Positions 16,150 through 26,411 of a stretch of 64,000 nucleotides of DNA are shown in pieces; within the stretch, counting starts at the first letter, position 1; each line of letters begins with the position of its first letter. The stretch is from Thermus composti. Its GTDB lineage: Bacteria; Deinococcota; Deinococci; Deinococcales; Thermaceae. The DNA is taken from assembly GCF_014647535.1 (NCBI RefSeq), contig NZ_BMPJ01000001.1, forward strand, positions 83,641 to 147,640. Direction: 5' to 3'. The position numbers were made by a program, and so were the translations under genes. The notes beneath the pieces are model-generated. The model made no database searches. It was not told the DNA's origin and saw nothing but the letters and a program-made list of their open reading frames with translations.

Positions 16150-17312
16150 TGGATTTCCGGAAACTTGACGCCCACTTCCGGCGCATGGTGGAGGAGGGCC
16201 TCCTCCCCGGGGCCGTGGTCCTCGTGGCCCGGGGAGGGGAGGTGGTCTTCCAGGGGGTCTACGGGATGCTGGACCCGGAGAAGGGGCTTTCCATGCGGGA
16301 AGACGCCCTTTTCCGGATCTACTCCATGACCAAGCCTTGGGTCTCCGCCCTGGCCCTGAGCTTCGTGGAGGAGGGGACCCTCTCCCTTTTGGACCCCGTG
16401 GAGAAGTACCTGCCGGAGTTTTCCCGGCTCCGGGTGGGGCGGGAGGTGGGGGAGGAGGTGGCCTTGGAGCCCTTAAGGGCTCCCCTCACCCTCTACGAGC
16501 TTTTGCGCCACACGGCGGGCTTCACCTACGGGGTTTTCTTCCGCTCCCCGGTGAAGCGGCTTTACCTCGAGGCCGGGGTGGACCGCTTTGACCTGGACCG
16601 CAAGACCTTTTTGGAGCGCCTCGCTGCCCTTCCCTTGCGCTTCCAGCCGGGGGAGGCCTTTGAGTACGGGCTTTCCACCGATGTGCTGGGGCATGTCCTC
16701 GAGGCCCTCTCCGGGAAAACCTTGGACCAGCTTCTGGAAGAGCGCCTCTTCGCTCCCTTGGGCATGAAGGACTCGGGCTTCCAGGCCAAGGACCCGGCCC
16801 GCCTGGCCCAGCCCTTTCCCAAGGACCCGGAGACGGGCCGAAGCGTGCGCCTGATCCCCGTGGACACCCCCCCGCCCCGCTACGCCGGGGGGATGGGCGG
16901 GGTGAGCACCGCCCGGGACTACCTGCGCTTCCTGGAGGCCTTGCGCACCGGCGAAGGCCTCCTCCACCCCCGCCTTTCCCGCCTCATGACCCAGGACCAC
17001 CTGGGCCCCCTCTACGCCGAGGGCCTCAAGCGGGGGCCGGAGTACCTGCCGGGACCCGGGTACGGCTTTGGCCTCGGGGTGGCGGTGCGCCTGGGGGAGG
17101 CGGGGCTTTCCCCGGGAAGCCCGGGGGACTTCTTCTGGTCCGGGTTTGGCGGCACCTACTTCTTCGTGGACCCCGCCTTGGGCCTCACGGCCCTCCTCAT
17201 GGCCCAAGCCCCGAACCTCCTTTCGGTCTTGGAACCCCCCAAGGCCCTCCACTCGCGGCTTGGGGCGAGGCTCCACCACCTTTTCCGCGTCCAGGTCTAC
17301 CGGGCCCTTTAG
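16149..17312 (+). CDS. Beta-lactamase-family serine hydrolase
   Basis: 387 residues of the class C beta-lactamase/esterase EstB/PBP4* family. The nucleophile motif SMTK (after FRIY) lies at ~60-63, the Tyr motif in EYGLS at ~175, and WSGFGGTYFFVDP near 335 corresponds to the KTG-box region. It lacks a signal peptide, so it is probably a cytoplasmic esterase or peptidase rather than a drug-resistance enzyme. ATG 16149 is used because it overlaps the previous stop as TGATG. Confidence 0.88.
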   Translation: MDFRKLDAHFRRMVEEGLLPGAVVLVARGGEVVFQGVYGMLDPEKGLSMREDALFRIYSMTKPWVSALALSFVEEGTLSLLDPVEKYLPEFSRLRVGREVGEEVALEPLRAPLTLYELLRHTAGFTYGVFFRSPVKRLYLEAGVDRFDLDRKTFLERLAALPLRFQPGEAFEYGLSTDVLGHVLEALSGKTLDQLLEERLFAPLGMKDSGFQAKDPARLAQPFPKDPETGRSVRLIPVDTPPPRYAGGMGGVSTARDYLRFLEALRTGEGLLHPRLSRLMTQDHLGPLYAEGLKRGPEYLPGPGYGFGLGVAVRLGEAGLSPGSPGDFFWSGFGGTYFFVDPALGLTALLMAQAPNLLSVLEPPKALHSRLGARLHHLFRVQVYRAL

Positions 17313-17320
17313 GCGGGTAG

Positions 17321-17377
17321 GGCTAGGCGCTTGGAGCCTTCCTGGGGGGCGGGAACCCTCACCGCCGGCGCCTAGCC
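17321..17377. terminator. Long-loop inverted repeat between convergent genes
   Basis: GGCTAGGCGC (17321-17330) pairs perfectly with GCGCCTAGCC (17368-17377) around a 37-base loop. It spans the gap between the serine hydrolase stop and the convergent DtxR stop. It has no T run, so its role as a bidirectional terminator is only suggested. Confidence 0.4.
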
Positions 17378-18028
17378 TAAGGGCTCCACCCCCACCGCCT
17401 GGGCCAGGGCCTGAGGAAGGAGGAAGACTTCCCCTTCCACCTCCACCCGCACCCCGTCTTCGTGCGCCAAAACCTTTAGGGACTTTCCCGGGAGGAGGCC
17501 GATCCGGGCGAGGAGGTTCAGGGTGCCCCGGTCCTGGGCCAAAGCCCGAACCACCCGTGCCCGCCCCAGGGGGGCCTGGGAGAGGGGGAGGGCCTTGGCC
17601 TCGGGCAGGGTCAGGTCCTTGGTGGGGATGGGGTCCCCGTGGGGGTCAAAGGGGGGGTGGCCCAGGTACTCGGCGATCCTTTCCTCCAGGGCCTCGCTGA
17701 TCACGTGCTCCAGCCTTTCCGCCTCCTCGTGGACCTCCTCCCAGCCGTACCCCAGGGCCTGGTGGAGGTAGGCCTCGAGGAGGCGGTGGTGGCGCAGGAC
17801 CTCGAGGGCCACCCGCCGGCCCGCCTCGGTGAGCCGTGCTCCCCGGTAGGGGAGGTACTCCACCAGGCCCAGGGCCGCCAGCTTCTTCAGCATCTCCGTC
17901 ACCGAGGGGGGGCGTACCCCAAGCCGCTCCGCCAGGGCCTGGGTGGGGACCGGCACCTGGCCTTCCTCCAAGAGGAGGAGGTGCTTCAGGTAGTCTTCCT
18001 GGGCCTCGGTGAGGGGCGGCCTTGCCAT
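17372..18028 (-). CDS. DtxR/MntR-family metal-dependent regulator
   Basis: 218 residues. An N-terminal winged helix (~1-65, VRPPSVTEMLKKLAALGLVEY) is followed by the dimerisation/metal-binding domain (HHRLLEAYLHQALGYGWEEVHEEAERLEHVIS; E, H and other ligands as in MntR/IdeR) and a C-terminal FeoA/SH3-like domain from ~145. It probably represses Mn or Fe transport genes when metal is plentiful. ATG 18028 is 7 bases behind TACCTT; a TTG at 18037 overlaps that box and is unlikely. Confidence 0.88.
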   Translation of the reverse strand: MARPPLTEAQEDYLKHLLLLEEGQVPVPTQALAERLGVRPPSVTEMLKKLAALGLVEYLPYRGARLTEAGRRVALEVLRHHRLLEAYLHQALGYGWEEVHEEAERLEHVISEALEERIAEYLGHPPFDPHGDPIPTKDLTLPEAKALPLSQAPLGRARVVRALAQDRGTLNLLARIGLLPGKSLKVLAHEDGVRVEVEGEVFLLPQALAQAVGVEPLG

Positions 18029-18035
18029 CCCCCTC

Positions 18036-18045
18036 AAGGTAGCAT
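18036..18045. promoter_or_regulatory. Overlapping back-to-back -10 boxes
   Basis: In AAGGTAGCAT the minus strand reads TACCTT (18036-18041) and the plus strand TAGCAT (18040-18045); they share the central TA. They lie 7 and 6 bases before the DtxR and ggt start codons. Both transcripts should be leaderless, and polymerase cannot use both boxes at once. Confidence 0.55.
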
Positions 18046-18051
18046 GGGAGC

Positions 18052-19626
18052 ATGGACCTCACCCACTACCCCTACCCCTCCCGCCGCCCCGTGGTCCTGG
18101 GGAAGCGGGGTGCCGTGGCCACGAGCCAGCCCCTCGCCGCCCTGGCGGGGATGGAGATGCTCCTAAAGGGGGGAAGCGCCGTGGACGCCGCCCTTGCCAT
18201 GGCCGCCTGTCTCACGGTGGTGGAGCCCACCTCCAACGGCATCGGGGGGGATCTTTTCGCCATGGTCTGGGACGGGAAGCTCCACGGCCTAAACGCCTCC
18301 GGCAAAAGCCCCCTGGCCCTCACCCCGGAGAGGCTTCCCGGGAGGATGCCGGAAAGGGGCTGGCTTCCCGTGACGGTGCCGGGGGCGGTCTCGGGCTGGC
18401 GGGCCCTCCACGAGCGCTGGGGCAGGCTTCCCTTCCCCGAGGTCCTGGCCCCCGCCATCCGCTACGCCGAGGAGGGTTTTCCCGTGGGGCCGGAGACGGC
18501 GAGGGCTTGGCGGCGGGCAGAAGGCGTCTTCCTCCCCCTGGAGGGGCCGGAGTTTAAGGCCTTCCAGGAGGTGTTTTTCCCCGGGGGAAGGGCCCCCCGG
18601 GCGGGGGAGGTGTGGCGGAGTCCCTTGCACGCCAAGACCCTCAGGGAGATCGCCGAGACCTACGGGGAAAGCCTTTACCGGGGGGCCTTGGCCGAGGCCC
18701 TGGCCCGCTTTAGCGGGGATACCGGGGGGCTTCTCACCCTTCAGGACCTAAAGGCCCACGCCCCGGAGTGGGTGACGCCCCTTTCCACGGAGTACAAGGG
18801 GCTCACCGTCTGGGAGCTTCCCCCAAACGGCCAGGGGGTGGCGGTCCTCCTCGCCCTGAACCTTTTGGAGGGGTTTGACCTGAGGCCGGAGGACCCTTGG
18901 AGCTACCACGTCCAGATTGAGGCCATGCGCCTCGCCTTGGCGGACACCTACCGCTTCGTGGCCGACCCCCGCCACATGGAGCTTGACCCCAAGGCCTTCC
19001 TCTCCAAGGCCTACGCGGCGGAAAGGAGGAGGCTTATCGGGGAAAAGGCCCTTCCCCGGGTCCTTCCCGGGCTAAGGCCTGAGGGGACGGTCTACCTGGC
19101 GGCGGCGGACGGGGAGCTCATGGTCTCCCTCATCCAGTCCAACTACCAGGGGTTTGGCTCCGGGGTCTTGGTGCCGGGGACGGGGATCGCCCTGCAGAAC
19201 CGGGGCCTGGGGTTTTCCCTGGAGGAAGGCCACCCGAACCGGGTGGGGCCGGGAAAGAGGCCCTTCCACACTATCATCCCGGGCTTTCTCACGAGGGAAG
19301 GAAAGCCCCTTGGGCCCTTCGGGGTCATGGGGGGGTTCATGCAGCCCCAGGGGCACGTCCAGGTGGTGGTGGCCCTGGCGGACTTCGGCCTGAACCCCCA
19401 GGCGGCCCTGGACCGGCCCCGCTGGCAGGTGGTGCCGGGGGACGAGGTGCTTCTTGAGCCTGGCATCCCCCAGGCCACGGCCCTCTTCCTCAAGGACCTG
19501 GGGCACCGGGTGCGCTACGAGGCGGAGTACGGGCTTTTCGGCCGGGGGCAGGCGGTCTTCCGCCTGGGGGAGGCCCTGGCGGCGGCCTCGGACCCTAGGG
19601 CCGAGGGGCTTGCCTTGGCGTGGTAA
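18052..19626 (+). CDS. ggt: Gamma-glutamyltransferase
   Basis: 524 residues, a self-cleaving N-terminal nucleophile hydrolase that moves or hydrolyses gamma-glutamyl groups. Conserved stretches are GKRGAVATSQPLAALAGMEM, GGSAVDAALA and the nucleophile region EGTVYLAAADGELMVSLIQS (Thr at ~347), then GFGSGVLVPGTGI and FGVMGG. No signal peptide is seen, unlike many periplasmic relatives. ATG 18052 lies 6 bases after TAGCAT. Alternative substrates, such as acylated amino acids or cephalosporin-like compounds, cannot be excluded. Confidence 0.9.
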   Translation: MDLTHYPYPSRRPVVLGKRGAVATSQPLAALAGMEMLLKGGSAVDAALAMAACLTVVEPTSNGIGGDLFAMVWDGKLHGLNASGKSPLALTPERLPGRMPERGWLPVTVPGAVSGWRALHERWGRLPFPEVLAPAIRYAEEGFPVGPETARAWRRAEGVFLPLEGPEFKAFQEVFFPGGRAPRAGEVWRSPLHAKTLREIAETYGESLYRGALAEALARFSGDTGGLLTLQDLKAHAPEWVTPLSTEYKGLTVWELPPNGQGVAVLLALNLLEGFDLRPEDPWSYHVQIEAMRLALADTYRFVADPRHMELDPKAFLSKAYAAERRRLIGEKALPRVLPGLRPEGTVYLAAADGELMVSLIQSNYQGFGSGVLVPGTGIALQNRGLGFSLEEGHPNRVGPGKRPFHTIIPGFLTREGKPLGPFGVMGGFMQPQGHVQVVVALADFGLNPQAALDRPRWQVVPGDEVLLEPGIPQATALFLKDLGHRVRYEAEYGLFGRGQAVFRLGEALAAASDPRAEGLALAW

Positions 19627-19636
19627 GGAGGGGGTC

Positions 19637-20800
19637 ATGAGGTGGATGGGGCTTCTTTTGCTTCTCGGTTTTGGGATGGGCGGGGCTTCGGAGCCGGACC
19701 TTTCCGGGGAGGTTTTGGCGCGGCTTTTCACCCAGGAGGTCCAGGAGGCCTGGTTCTCGGAGGACTTTTTGGCCCAGGTGCCCGTGGGCCAGGTGGAGGC
19801 CATCTTGGCGCAGCTTGAGGCCCAGCTGGGGGCTTTCCAGGGGATTAGGCCGGTGGAGCCCGGGCGGTACCTGGTGGTTTTTGAGAAAGGGTACGTCCCT
19901 GCCCAGATCGGCCTGGACGCTCAGGGGCGCATCGCAAGCCTTTTCTTTGAGCCTCCGGTGGCCCGGCTTCCCAGCCTCGAGGCCGCCCGAGAAGCTTTCC
20001 GCGCCCTTCCTGGCCGGGTGGGGCTCTGGGTGGAGCGAAACGGCCAGGAGGTTCTGGCCTTGAACCCCGAGGCCCCCTTGGCGGTGGCCTCAGCCTTCAA
20101 GCTCATGGTCCTGGCCCTGGCTTTGGAGGAGGTGGAGGCCAGCCGCTGGCGATGGGATCAGGTGGTGCGCCTCCAGGAAGGCTGGAAGAGCCTCCCCTCG
20201 GGCATTCTTCAGGACTGGCCAGCCCAAAGCCCCCTCACCCTTCACACCTTGGCGGCCCTTATGATCTCCCTTTCCGATAACACCGCCGCCGATGCCCTCA
20301 TGCACCTTCTAGGGAGGGAGCGTCTCGAGGCCCATGCCCCCCAGAACCGGCCCTTCCTCACCACCCGGGAGGCTTTTCAACTTGCGGCTGGTACCAACCG
20401 GGACCTCTTGCGGGTTTACCGGGAGGGAGACCTGGAGGCGCGCAGGCGGGTGTTGGATGAGCTCCGAAAAAGGCCCCTTCCCAAGGTGGGAGATCTGCCG
20501 TTAGACCCTGCTCGGTGGCCTCAGGAGGCGGACTGGCGCTTCACCCCAAGGGAGCTATGCGCCTGGATGGGGCGGGTGGCGGACCTGCCCCTTCTTGGCA
20601 TCAACCCCGGGCTCACCCTTTCGGGGTGGGATGGCATCGCCTTCAAGGGAGGGTCTAGGCCTGGGGTTCTCAGCTTGGTTCACGCCCTGAAACGGAGAGA
20701 GGACCGGTATTGCGCGGCTTTTGTTTGGAATAATCCCCAGGGAGTGGAGACCCTTCAGGCCCTCACCCTCTACGGTGGCCTTTTGGACCTACTCCCCTAA
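19637..20800 (+). CDS. Exported class-A beta-lactamase-like protein
   Basis: 387 residues with a signal peptide (MRWMGLLLLLGFGMGGASE). An N-terminal domain (~25-125, DUF3887-like in position) is followed by a serine beta-lactamase-type domain with SAFK (~156-159), SDN (~212-214) and KGG (~340). All three catalytic boxes are present, though the last is KGG, not KTG. AT content is slightly higher than in its neighbours. It follows ggt by 10 bases with GGAGGGG upstream, so it is probably operonic with it. It may act on peptidoglycan or beta-lactams. Confidence 0.85.
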   Translation: MRWMGLLLLLGFGMGGASEPDLSGEVLARLFTQEVQEAWFSEDFLAQVPVGQVEAILAQLEAQLGAFQGIRPVEPGRYLVVFEKGYVPAQIGLDAQGRIASLFFEPPVARLPSLEAAREAFRALPGRVGLWVERNGQEVLALNPEAPLAVASAFKLMVLALALEEVEASRWRWDQVVRLQEGWKSLPSGILQDWPAQSPLTLHTLAALMISLSDNTAADALMHLLGRERLEAHAPQNRPFLTTREAFQLAAGTNRDLLRVYREGDLEARRRVLDELRKRPLPKVGDLPLDPARWPQEADWRFTPRELCAWMGRVADLPLLGINPGLTLSGWDGIAFKGGSRPGVLSLVHALKRREDRYCAAFVWNNPQGVETLQALTLYGGLLDLLP

Positions 20801-21510
20801 AGGGGGTAGGCGAACCCCAGGAGGCTTTTCCCCCCAAGCCGCTCCCGCAGCTCCGGGGATAGGGGCGAAAGGCGGGCCCGCTGCAGGGCCAGGTGTTCTT
20901 TGAGGGCCTTGGCCAGGGCGTTCCGCCAGGAGGCAGGGGCGGCCTCCCCCAGGCTCAGGTAGGCCCGGACGGGCCTACCGGCGAAGGCCCTTCCCCAGAA
21001 GTCCGCCAGGGCAGCGGGCACCCGGCCCTCGGGTACGGGCAAGGGGGGTAGGCGGAGGCGGTCTTCCTCCAGGGCGAAGAGGGCGTAAAGGCCCAGGCGC
21101 AAGGCCAGCCCACCCCCTGGGGGGAGCCAGCCCTGGCGCCTTAAGGCCTCGGGGTCGGCGGAGGCCAGGTAGAGCCGGCCCTCCCTTTCCACCCGCCGCA
21201 GCTCGGCCAGGAGGTCTTCCGGGTCTGCCTTGCCCAGAAGCTCCTGGGCCCGCTCGTGGAGGGCCCTTAGGCCGGGGCCCAAGAGGGGGGTGGGGTGGAG
21301 GAGGAGGCGGCTTGGGTAGCGTTCCCGGAGGCTTTCCGCCAGGGACAGGTGGGCGCCGAAGGGAGGTCGGGTGACGAGGAGGAGGACCCGGTCGTAGAGG
21401 GCGAGAAGCCGCCTGCAGGCGCCCTCGAGGCTCTCCCTCAAGGGGTCCCAGACGAAGGGGTCGTCCTCCCGAGCAAAACCGCTCGGTTCCGAGAGAAGCC
21501 CCAGTTCCAT
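20797..21510 (-). CDS. Unknown protein
   Basis: 237 residues from ATG 21510, which follows a TAGAAT box (21519-21524) by 8 bases. It is soluble and rich in Leu, Arg and Glu. MELGLLSEPSGFAREDDPFV opens the protein, and RVLLLVTRPPFGAHLSLAES suggests a Rossmann-like or HAD-like strand-helix unit. No known family is recognised. A longer frame extends upstream to 21708 but with poor codon use. It overlaps the convergent beta-lactamase-like gene by 4 bases. Confidence 0.65.
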   Translation of the reverse strand: MELGLLSEPSGFAREDDPFVWDPLRESLEGACRRLLALYDRVLLLVTRPPFGAHLSLAESLRERYPSRLLLHPTPLLGPGLRALHERAQELLGKADPEDLLAELRRVEREGRLYLASADPEALRRQGWLPPGGGLALRLGLYALFALEEDRLRLPPLPVPEGRVPAALADFWGRAFAGRPVRAYLSLGEAAPASWRNALAKALKEHLALQRARLSPLSPELRERLGGKSLLGFAYPL

Positions 21511-21694
21511 CGGGGGGGATTCTATGGGGAGGTTCCGGGGACGAATGTCCTGAACCCGGTACAGCTTATCCCCTGGCCGAGCCCCAGGGCTACCAGGTGG
21601 AGGTGGCCCCGGCGGACCCCAACCCGCCCCTGAGCTGCCCGGCCCGCTGAAAAGCCCCTTGGCCCTCGGGGTCCGGGAGGCCGCCTTTAGGGCT
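21511..21694. other. Gap with a short coding-like stretch
   Basis: This holds the promoter of the preceding gene. On the plus strand, near 21560-21641, a frame reads TAYPLAEPQGYQVEVAPADP and ends LSCPAR at a TGA. It looks protein-like but has no start codon, so it may be the tail of a lost gene or chance in GC-rich DNA. No RNA gene was seen. Confidence 0.3.
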
Positions 21695-22609
21695 TCACCT
21701 TCCTTCAAAGAGCCCCCCTGTCCAGGGGGGTGGCCCTAGGCCCAGAAGCCCCTTTAGGCCCAAGGCGGCCTCCACCCCTTGGGTGCCGTAGTTGTTGTTG
21801 AAGATGACAAAGACCCGCTCGGCCCTTTCCGCTAGGATGCGGGTGGCCTCGGCCAGGTCTTGTAGCTCCTCCTCGGAGTAGCGCCAGTTGAAGCGCTCGT
21901 AGGGCTTCTGGTGGGGGCCTTTCCAGGTTTCGGCGTTTCTCCCGTGGCAGCGGAGGACGGCCACGGGGTGGGTGGGCTCCAAGACCCTGGGCGGGGCCTC
22001 GGGGTGGGGCGGGGCGTCCACACTCACGTGGACGAGGCCCAGGCGCTCTAGTTCCCGCTTCACGAAGCCCCAGGCGGCGTACCACCTGGGGTTCCGGAAC
22101 TCCACCGCCACCAGGTAGCCCCGGGTCCTTTCCGCCAGGCGTTCCAGGTACCGGAAGCTACGGGGCTTGGGCTCGGCCCAGGGGGGGAGGCCGAAGTGGA
22201 GGTAGCCCAGCTTGTCCGCCTCCCTTAGGGGTTCTAGGGCTTGGAAGAAGCGTCGCCAGGCCTCCTCCACCACTTCTTCGGGGACTTCCTTTTGGGAAAG
22301 GTGGCCCTCCTTGGGAAGGAGGGCCCTTAGGTCCTTGGGGAGGGCGCTTGCCTCCAGGCCGTGCCCGGTGAAGGCGGAAAAGGCCTTGACGTTAAAGAGG
22401 AAGCCTTTGGGCGTGCGCTCGGCCCACTTCCGCACCACCTCGAGGCGGGGCAGGGCGTAGAAGGTGCTGTCCACTTCCACGGTGTCAAAGCGCTGGGCGT
22501 AGTAGCGGAGGCGCTTTTCCGGGTGGTTTTTCACCTCGGGGGGGTACCAGCCGGAGGCGAGGAGGGTAGGGTCGGTCCAGCTCGCGGTGCCCACCCGGAT
22601 CTCGGCCAC
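21695..22609 (-). CDS. DUF72 family TIM-barrel protein
   Basis: 304 residues of the DUF72/YecE family. It begins VGTASWTDPTLLASGWYPPE, with RLRYYAQRFDTVEVDSTFYA, a KAFSAFTGH segment, VAVEFRNPRWY and the near C-terminal FVIFNNNYGTQG. The fold is a TIM barrel; the biochemical role is unknown, although an association with DNA-repair genes has been suggested for some members. GTG 22609 is the only credible start. Its neighbours do not clarify the function. Confidence 0.88.
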   Translation of the reverse strand: MAEIRVGTASWTDPTLLASGWYPPEVKNHPEKRLRYYAQRFDTVEVDSTFYALPRLEVVRKWAERTPKGFLFNVKAFSAFTGHGLEASALPKDLRALLPKEGHLSQKEVPEEVVEEAWRRFFQALEPLREADKLGYLHFGLPPWAEPKPRSFRYLERLAERTRGYLVAVEFRNPRWYAAWGFVKRELERLGLVHVSVDAPPHPEAPPRVLEPTHPVAVLRCHGRNAETWKGPHQKPYERFNWRYSEEELQDLAEATRILAERAERVFVIFNNNYGTQGVEAALGLKGLLGLGPPPWTGGLFEGR

Positions 22610-22682
22610 GCCCCCATGGTACCCCGGGGATTGTCGGCGGGGCTACGGGGTGGGGAGGGGGGCCCGGGGTAGATTGGGCCCT

Positions 22683-23627
22683 ATGGAACCTGTCTGGCCC
22701 AAGCCCCGGGTGGTGGTGAGCGCCTGTTTGGGCTTCGCCGCCGTGCGCTACTCGGGGGAATGCATCCCCGACCGGGCGGTGACCGCCCTAAGGGAGTTCG
22801 TGGAGTTCGTCCCGGTCTGCCCCGAGGTGGAGATCGGCCTCGGGGTCCCAAGGCCCGTGGTGCGCCTGGTGCGGGGGGAGGAAGGCCCCCGGATGGTCCA
22901 GCCCAAAACGGGGGAGGACCTCACGGAAAGGATGCGGGCCTTTAGCGGGCGCTTCCTTTCGGGGCTTGGGCCTGTGGAGGGGTTTATCCTGAAAAACCGC
23001 TCTCCCAATTGCGCCCTAAAAGACGCCGAGGTCTACGCCCGGGCCGACGAAGGAGGGGTGGTGGAAAGGGGCCCCGGGCTTTTCGCCCGGGCGGTGGAGG
23101 AGGCCTTCCCCCTCCTCCCCAAGGAGGACGAGGGGCGGCTTACCAACGCCCGGATCCGGGCCCACTTCCTCACCCGGATCTTCGCCCTGGCCCGGCTTCG
23201 CAGGGTGGAGGACCTTCCTGGCCTCATGGCCTTTCACGCCCGCTACAAGCTCCTCCTCCTGGCCTACCACCCGGGGGAGGCCCGGGCCTTGGGCAGGCTT
23301 CTCGCCGAGGCCAAGGGGAGGCCTTTCCCCGAGGTGCGCCGGGCCTACGAGGAGGGGTTCCTTAGAGCCACCCGGCTTCCTTTCCGCCTCGGAGCCATGA
23401 CGGATGCCCTCCTCCACGCCTTCGGGTACTTTAAGAGGGCCCTTTCCCCCAAGGAGAAGGCCCATTTTTTGGATCTTATTCGGGGCTTTCGGGAAGAGCG
23501 GCTTCCCCTCGAGGCCCCCCTCGCCCTCCTTTGGTCCTGGGCTTTGCGGGTGGAGGAGGGCTACCTGGAGGCCCAGGCCCTCTTTGAACCCTTTCCCTGG
23601 GCCCTCATGGACCTGAGGAGTTCCTAG
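22683..23627 (+). CDS. DUF523-DUF1722 fusion protein (YbgA-like)
   Basis: 314 residues. The N-terminal DUF523 domain (~1-150) has paired Cys (VSACLGFAAVRYSGECIPD; VPVCPEV; NRSPNCALKDAEVY) that suggest metal or Fe-S binding. The C-terminal DUF1722 domain (~170-290) has MAFHARYKLLLLAYHP. Members are linked to tRNA 2-thiouridine desulfurisation or stress in some bacteria, but the role here is not established. ATG 22683 lies 7 bases behind TAGATT (22670-22675), giving a leaderless mRNA. Confidence 0.85.
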   Translation: MEPVWPKPRVVVSACLGFAAVRYSGECIPDRAVTALREFVEFVPVCPEVEIGLGVPRPVVRLVRGEEGPRMVQPKTGEDLTERMRAFSGRFLSGLGPVEGFILKNRSPNCALKDAEVYARADEGGVVERGPGLFARAVEEAFPLLPKEDEGRLTNARIRAHFLTRIFALARLRRVEDLPGLMAFHARYKLLLLAYHPGEARALGRLLAEAKGRPFPEVRRAYEEGFLRATRLPFRLGAMTDALLHAFGYFKRALSPKEKAHFLDLIRGFREERLPLEAPLALLWSWALRVEEGYLEAQALFEPFPWALMDLRSS

Positions 23628-24023
23628 AGGAACCGGGCGAAGACCCGGGCCAGGGCCCTCAGGTCGTCTAGATTTTCCCGGAGAACCCGGTGGACGATCC
23701 TCCGGTCTATGTCCAGGTACTCGTGCACCAAGAGGTTGCGGAAGCCGATCATCCGGCGCCACTTTTGGGCCAGGGCTTCGTCCACGTACCCGTGGGCCAG
23801 AAAGAGGTCCACCAGGTCCTTGGCCCGCTCAAAGGGGCCTAGGTTCTCGTCCGAGGCCACGTGGGCGGCCATGTCGGTGAGGGCTTCTATGGAAAGTTGG
23901 AGGAAGCGCTCTGCGGCCCCGTAGCGCTCCGGGTTTTCCAAAAACTCCTCCAGGCTGTAGCGGGAAAGGTCCTGGAGGATGTTTAGATAGGCCTCCAGGT
24001 GGGAAAGCCTCCGCCGAAGGACC

Positions 24024-24037
<14 letters not shown>
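23624..24037 (-). CDS. hepT: HepT-family toxin (DUF86 ribonuclease)
   Basis: 137 residues, mostly helical. The HEPN motif R-x4-6-H-x-Y is present as RNLLVHEYLD at ~99-108, so the RNase active site looks intact. HepT toxins are inactivated by their MntA nucleotidyltransferase partner, which adds AMP groups to a Tyr near this motif. The start overlaps the end of mntA by 14 bases. Its 3' end overlaps the convergent DUF1722 gene by 4 bases. Confidence 0.9.
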
Positions 24038-25823
<1,786 letters not shown>

Positions 25824-25827
<4 letters not shown>

Positions 25828-26410
25828 AAAGGTACGCCCGCAAGGAAGCCATCTACCTCGCCGGAGAACCCGCCCACACCCTCTACCGCCTGGAGTCGGG
25901 CCTGGTGCGCATCGTGGAGCTTCTCCCCGACGGCCGCACCCTCACCCTCCGCCACGTCCTCCCCGGGGACTACTTCGGGGAGGAGGCCCTGGAGGGGAAG
26001 CGCCACCGCTATGCCGCCGAGGCCATGACCGACTGCCAGGTCCAGGGCCTGGACCCCAAGGCCATGCCCCACGAGGCCCTGCACCAGGTGGCCCGCAACC
26101 TGGCCCGGCAGATGCGCCGCGTCCAGGCCTACGAGACCCACCTCCAAACCGGGGAGCTCCGCGCCCGCATCGCCCGCTACCTCCTCTTCCTGGCGGACAC
26201 CCCGGCCTCCTTCCGGGACGAGCGGGGCCTTTACGTGACCGTCTCCCACGAGGAGATCGCCGACGCCACCGCCTCCACCCGGGAGTCCGTCTCCAAGCTC
26301 CTTTCCGACCTGAGGCGGGAGGGCCTCCTCGCCACCGCTACCGCCGGGTCTACCTCCTGGACCTGAAGGCCCTCGAGGCCGAGGCCCAGGGTATACTGGA
26401 AGCCGCCTAG
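25824..26410 (+). pseudogene. LdrP/TTHB099-like CRP-family regulator, frameshifted near 3' end
   Basis: ATG 25824 overlaps the carH stop as ATGA, with GGGAGGAG upstream. The product begins [20 protein letters not shown]: a cyclic-nucleotide-type sensor domain (~1-110), then a CRP helix-turn-helix (SHEEIADATASTRESVSKLL). After EGLLATA the frame is lost (near 26338) and ends at 26366. In the next frame YRRVYLLDLKALEAEAQG continues to TAG at 26408. One base appears deleted. The wing strand after the recognition helix is lost. Next to carH it should be the light-dependent activator of carotenoid genes. Confidence 0.78.
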
Positions 26411-26411
26411 G

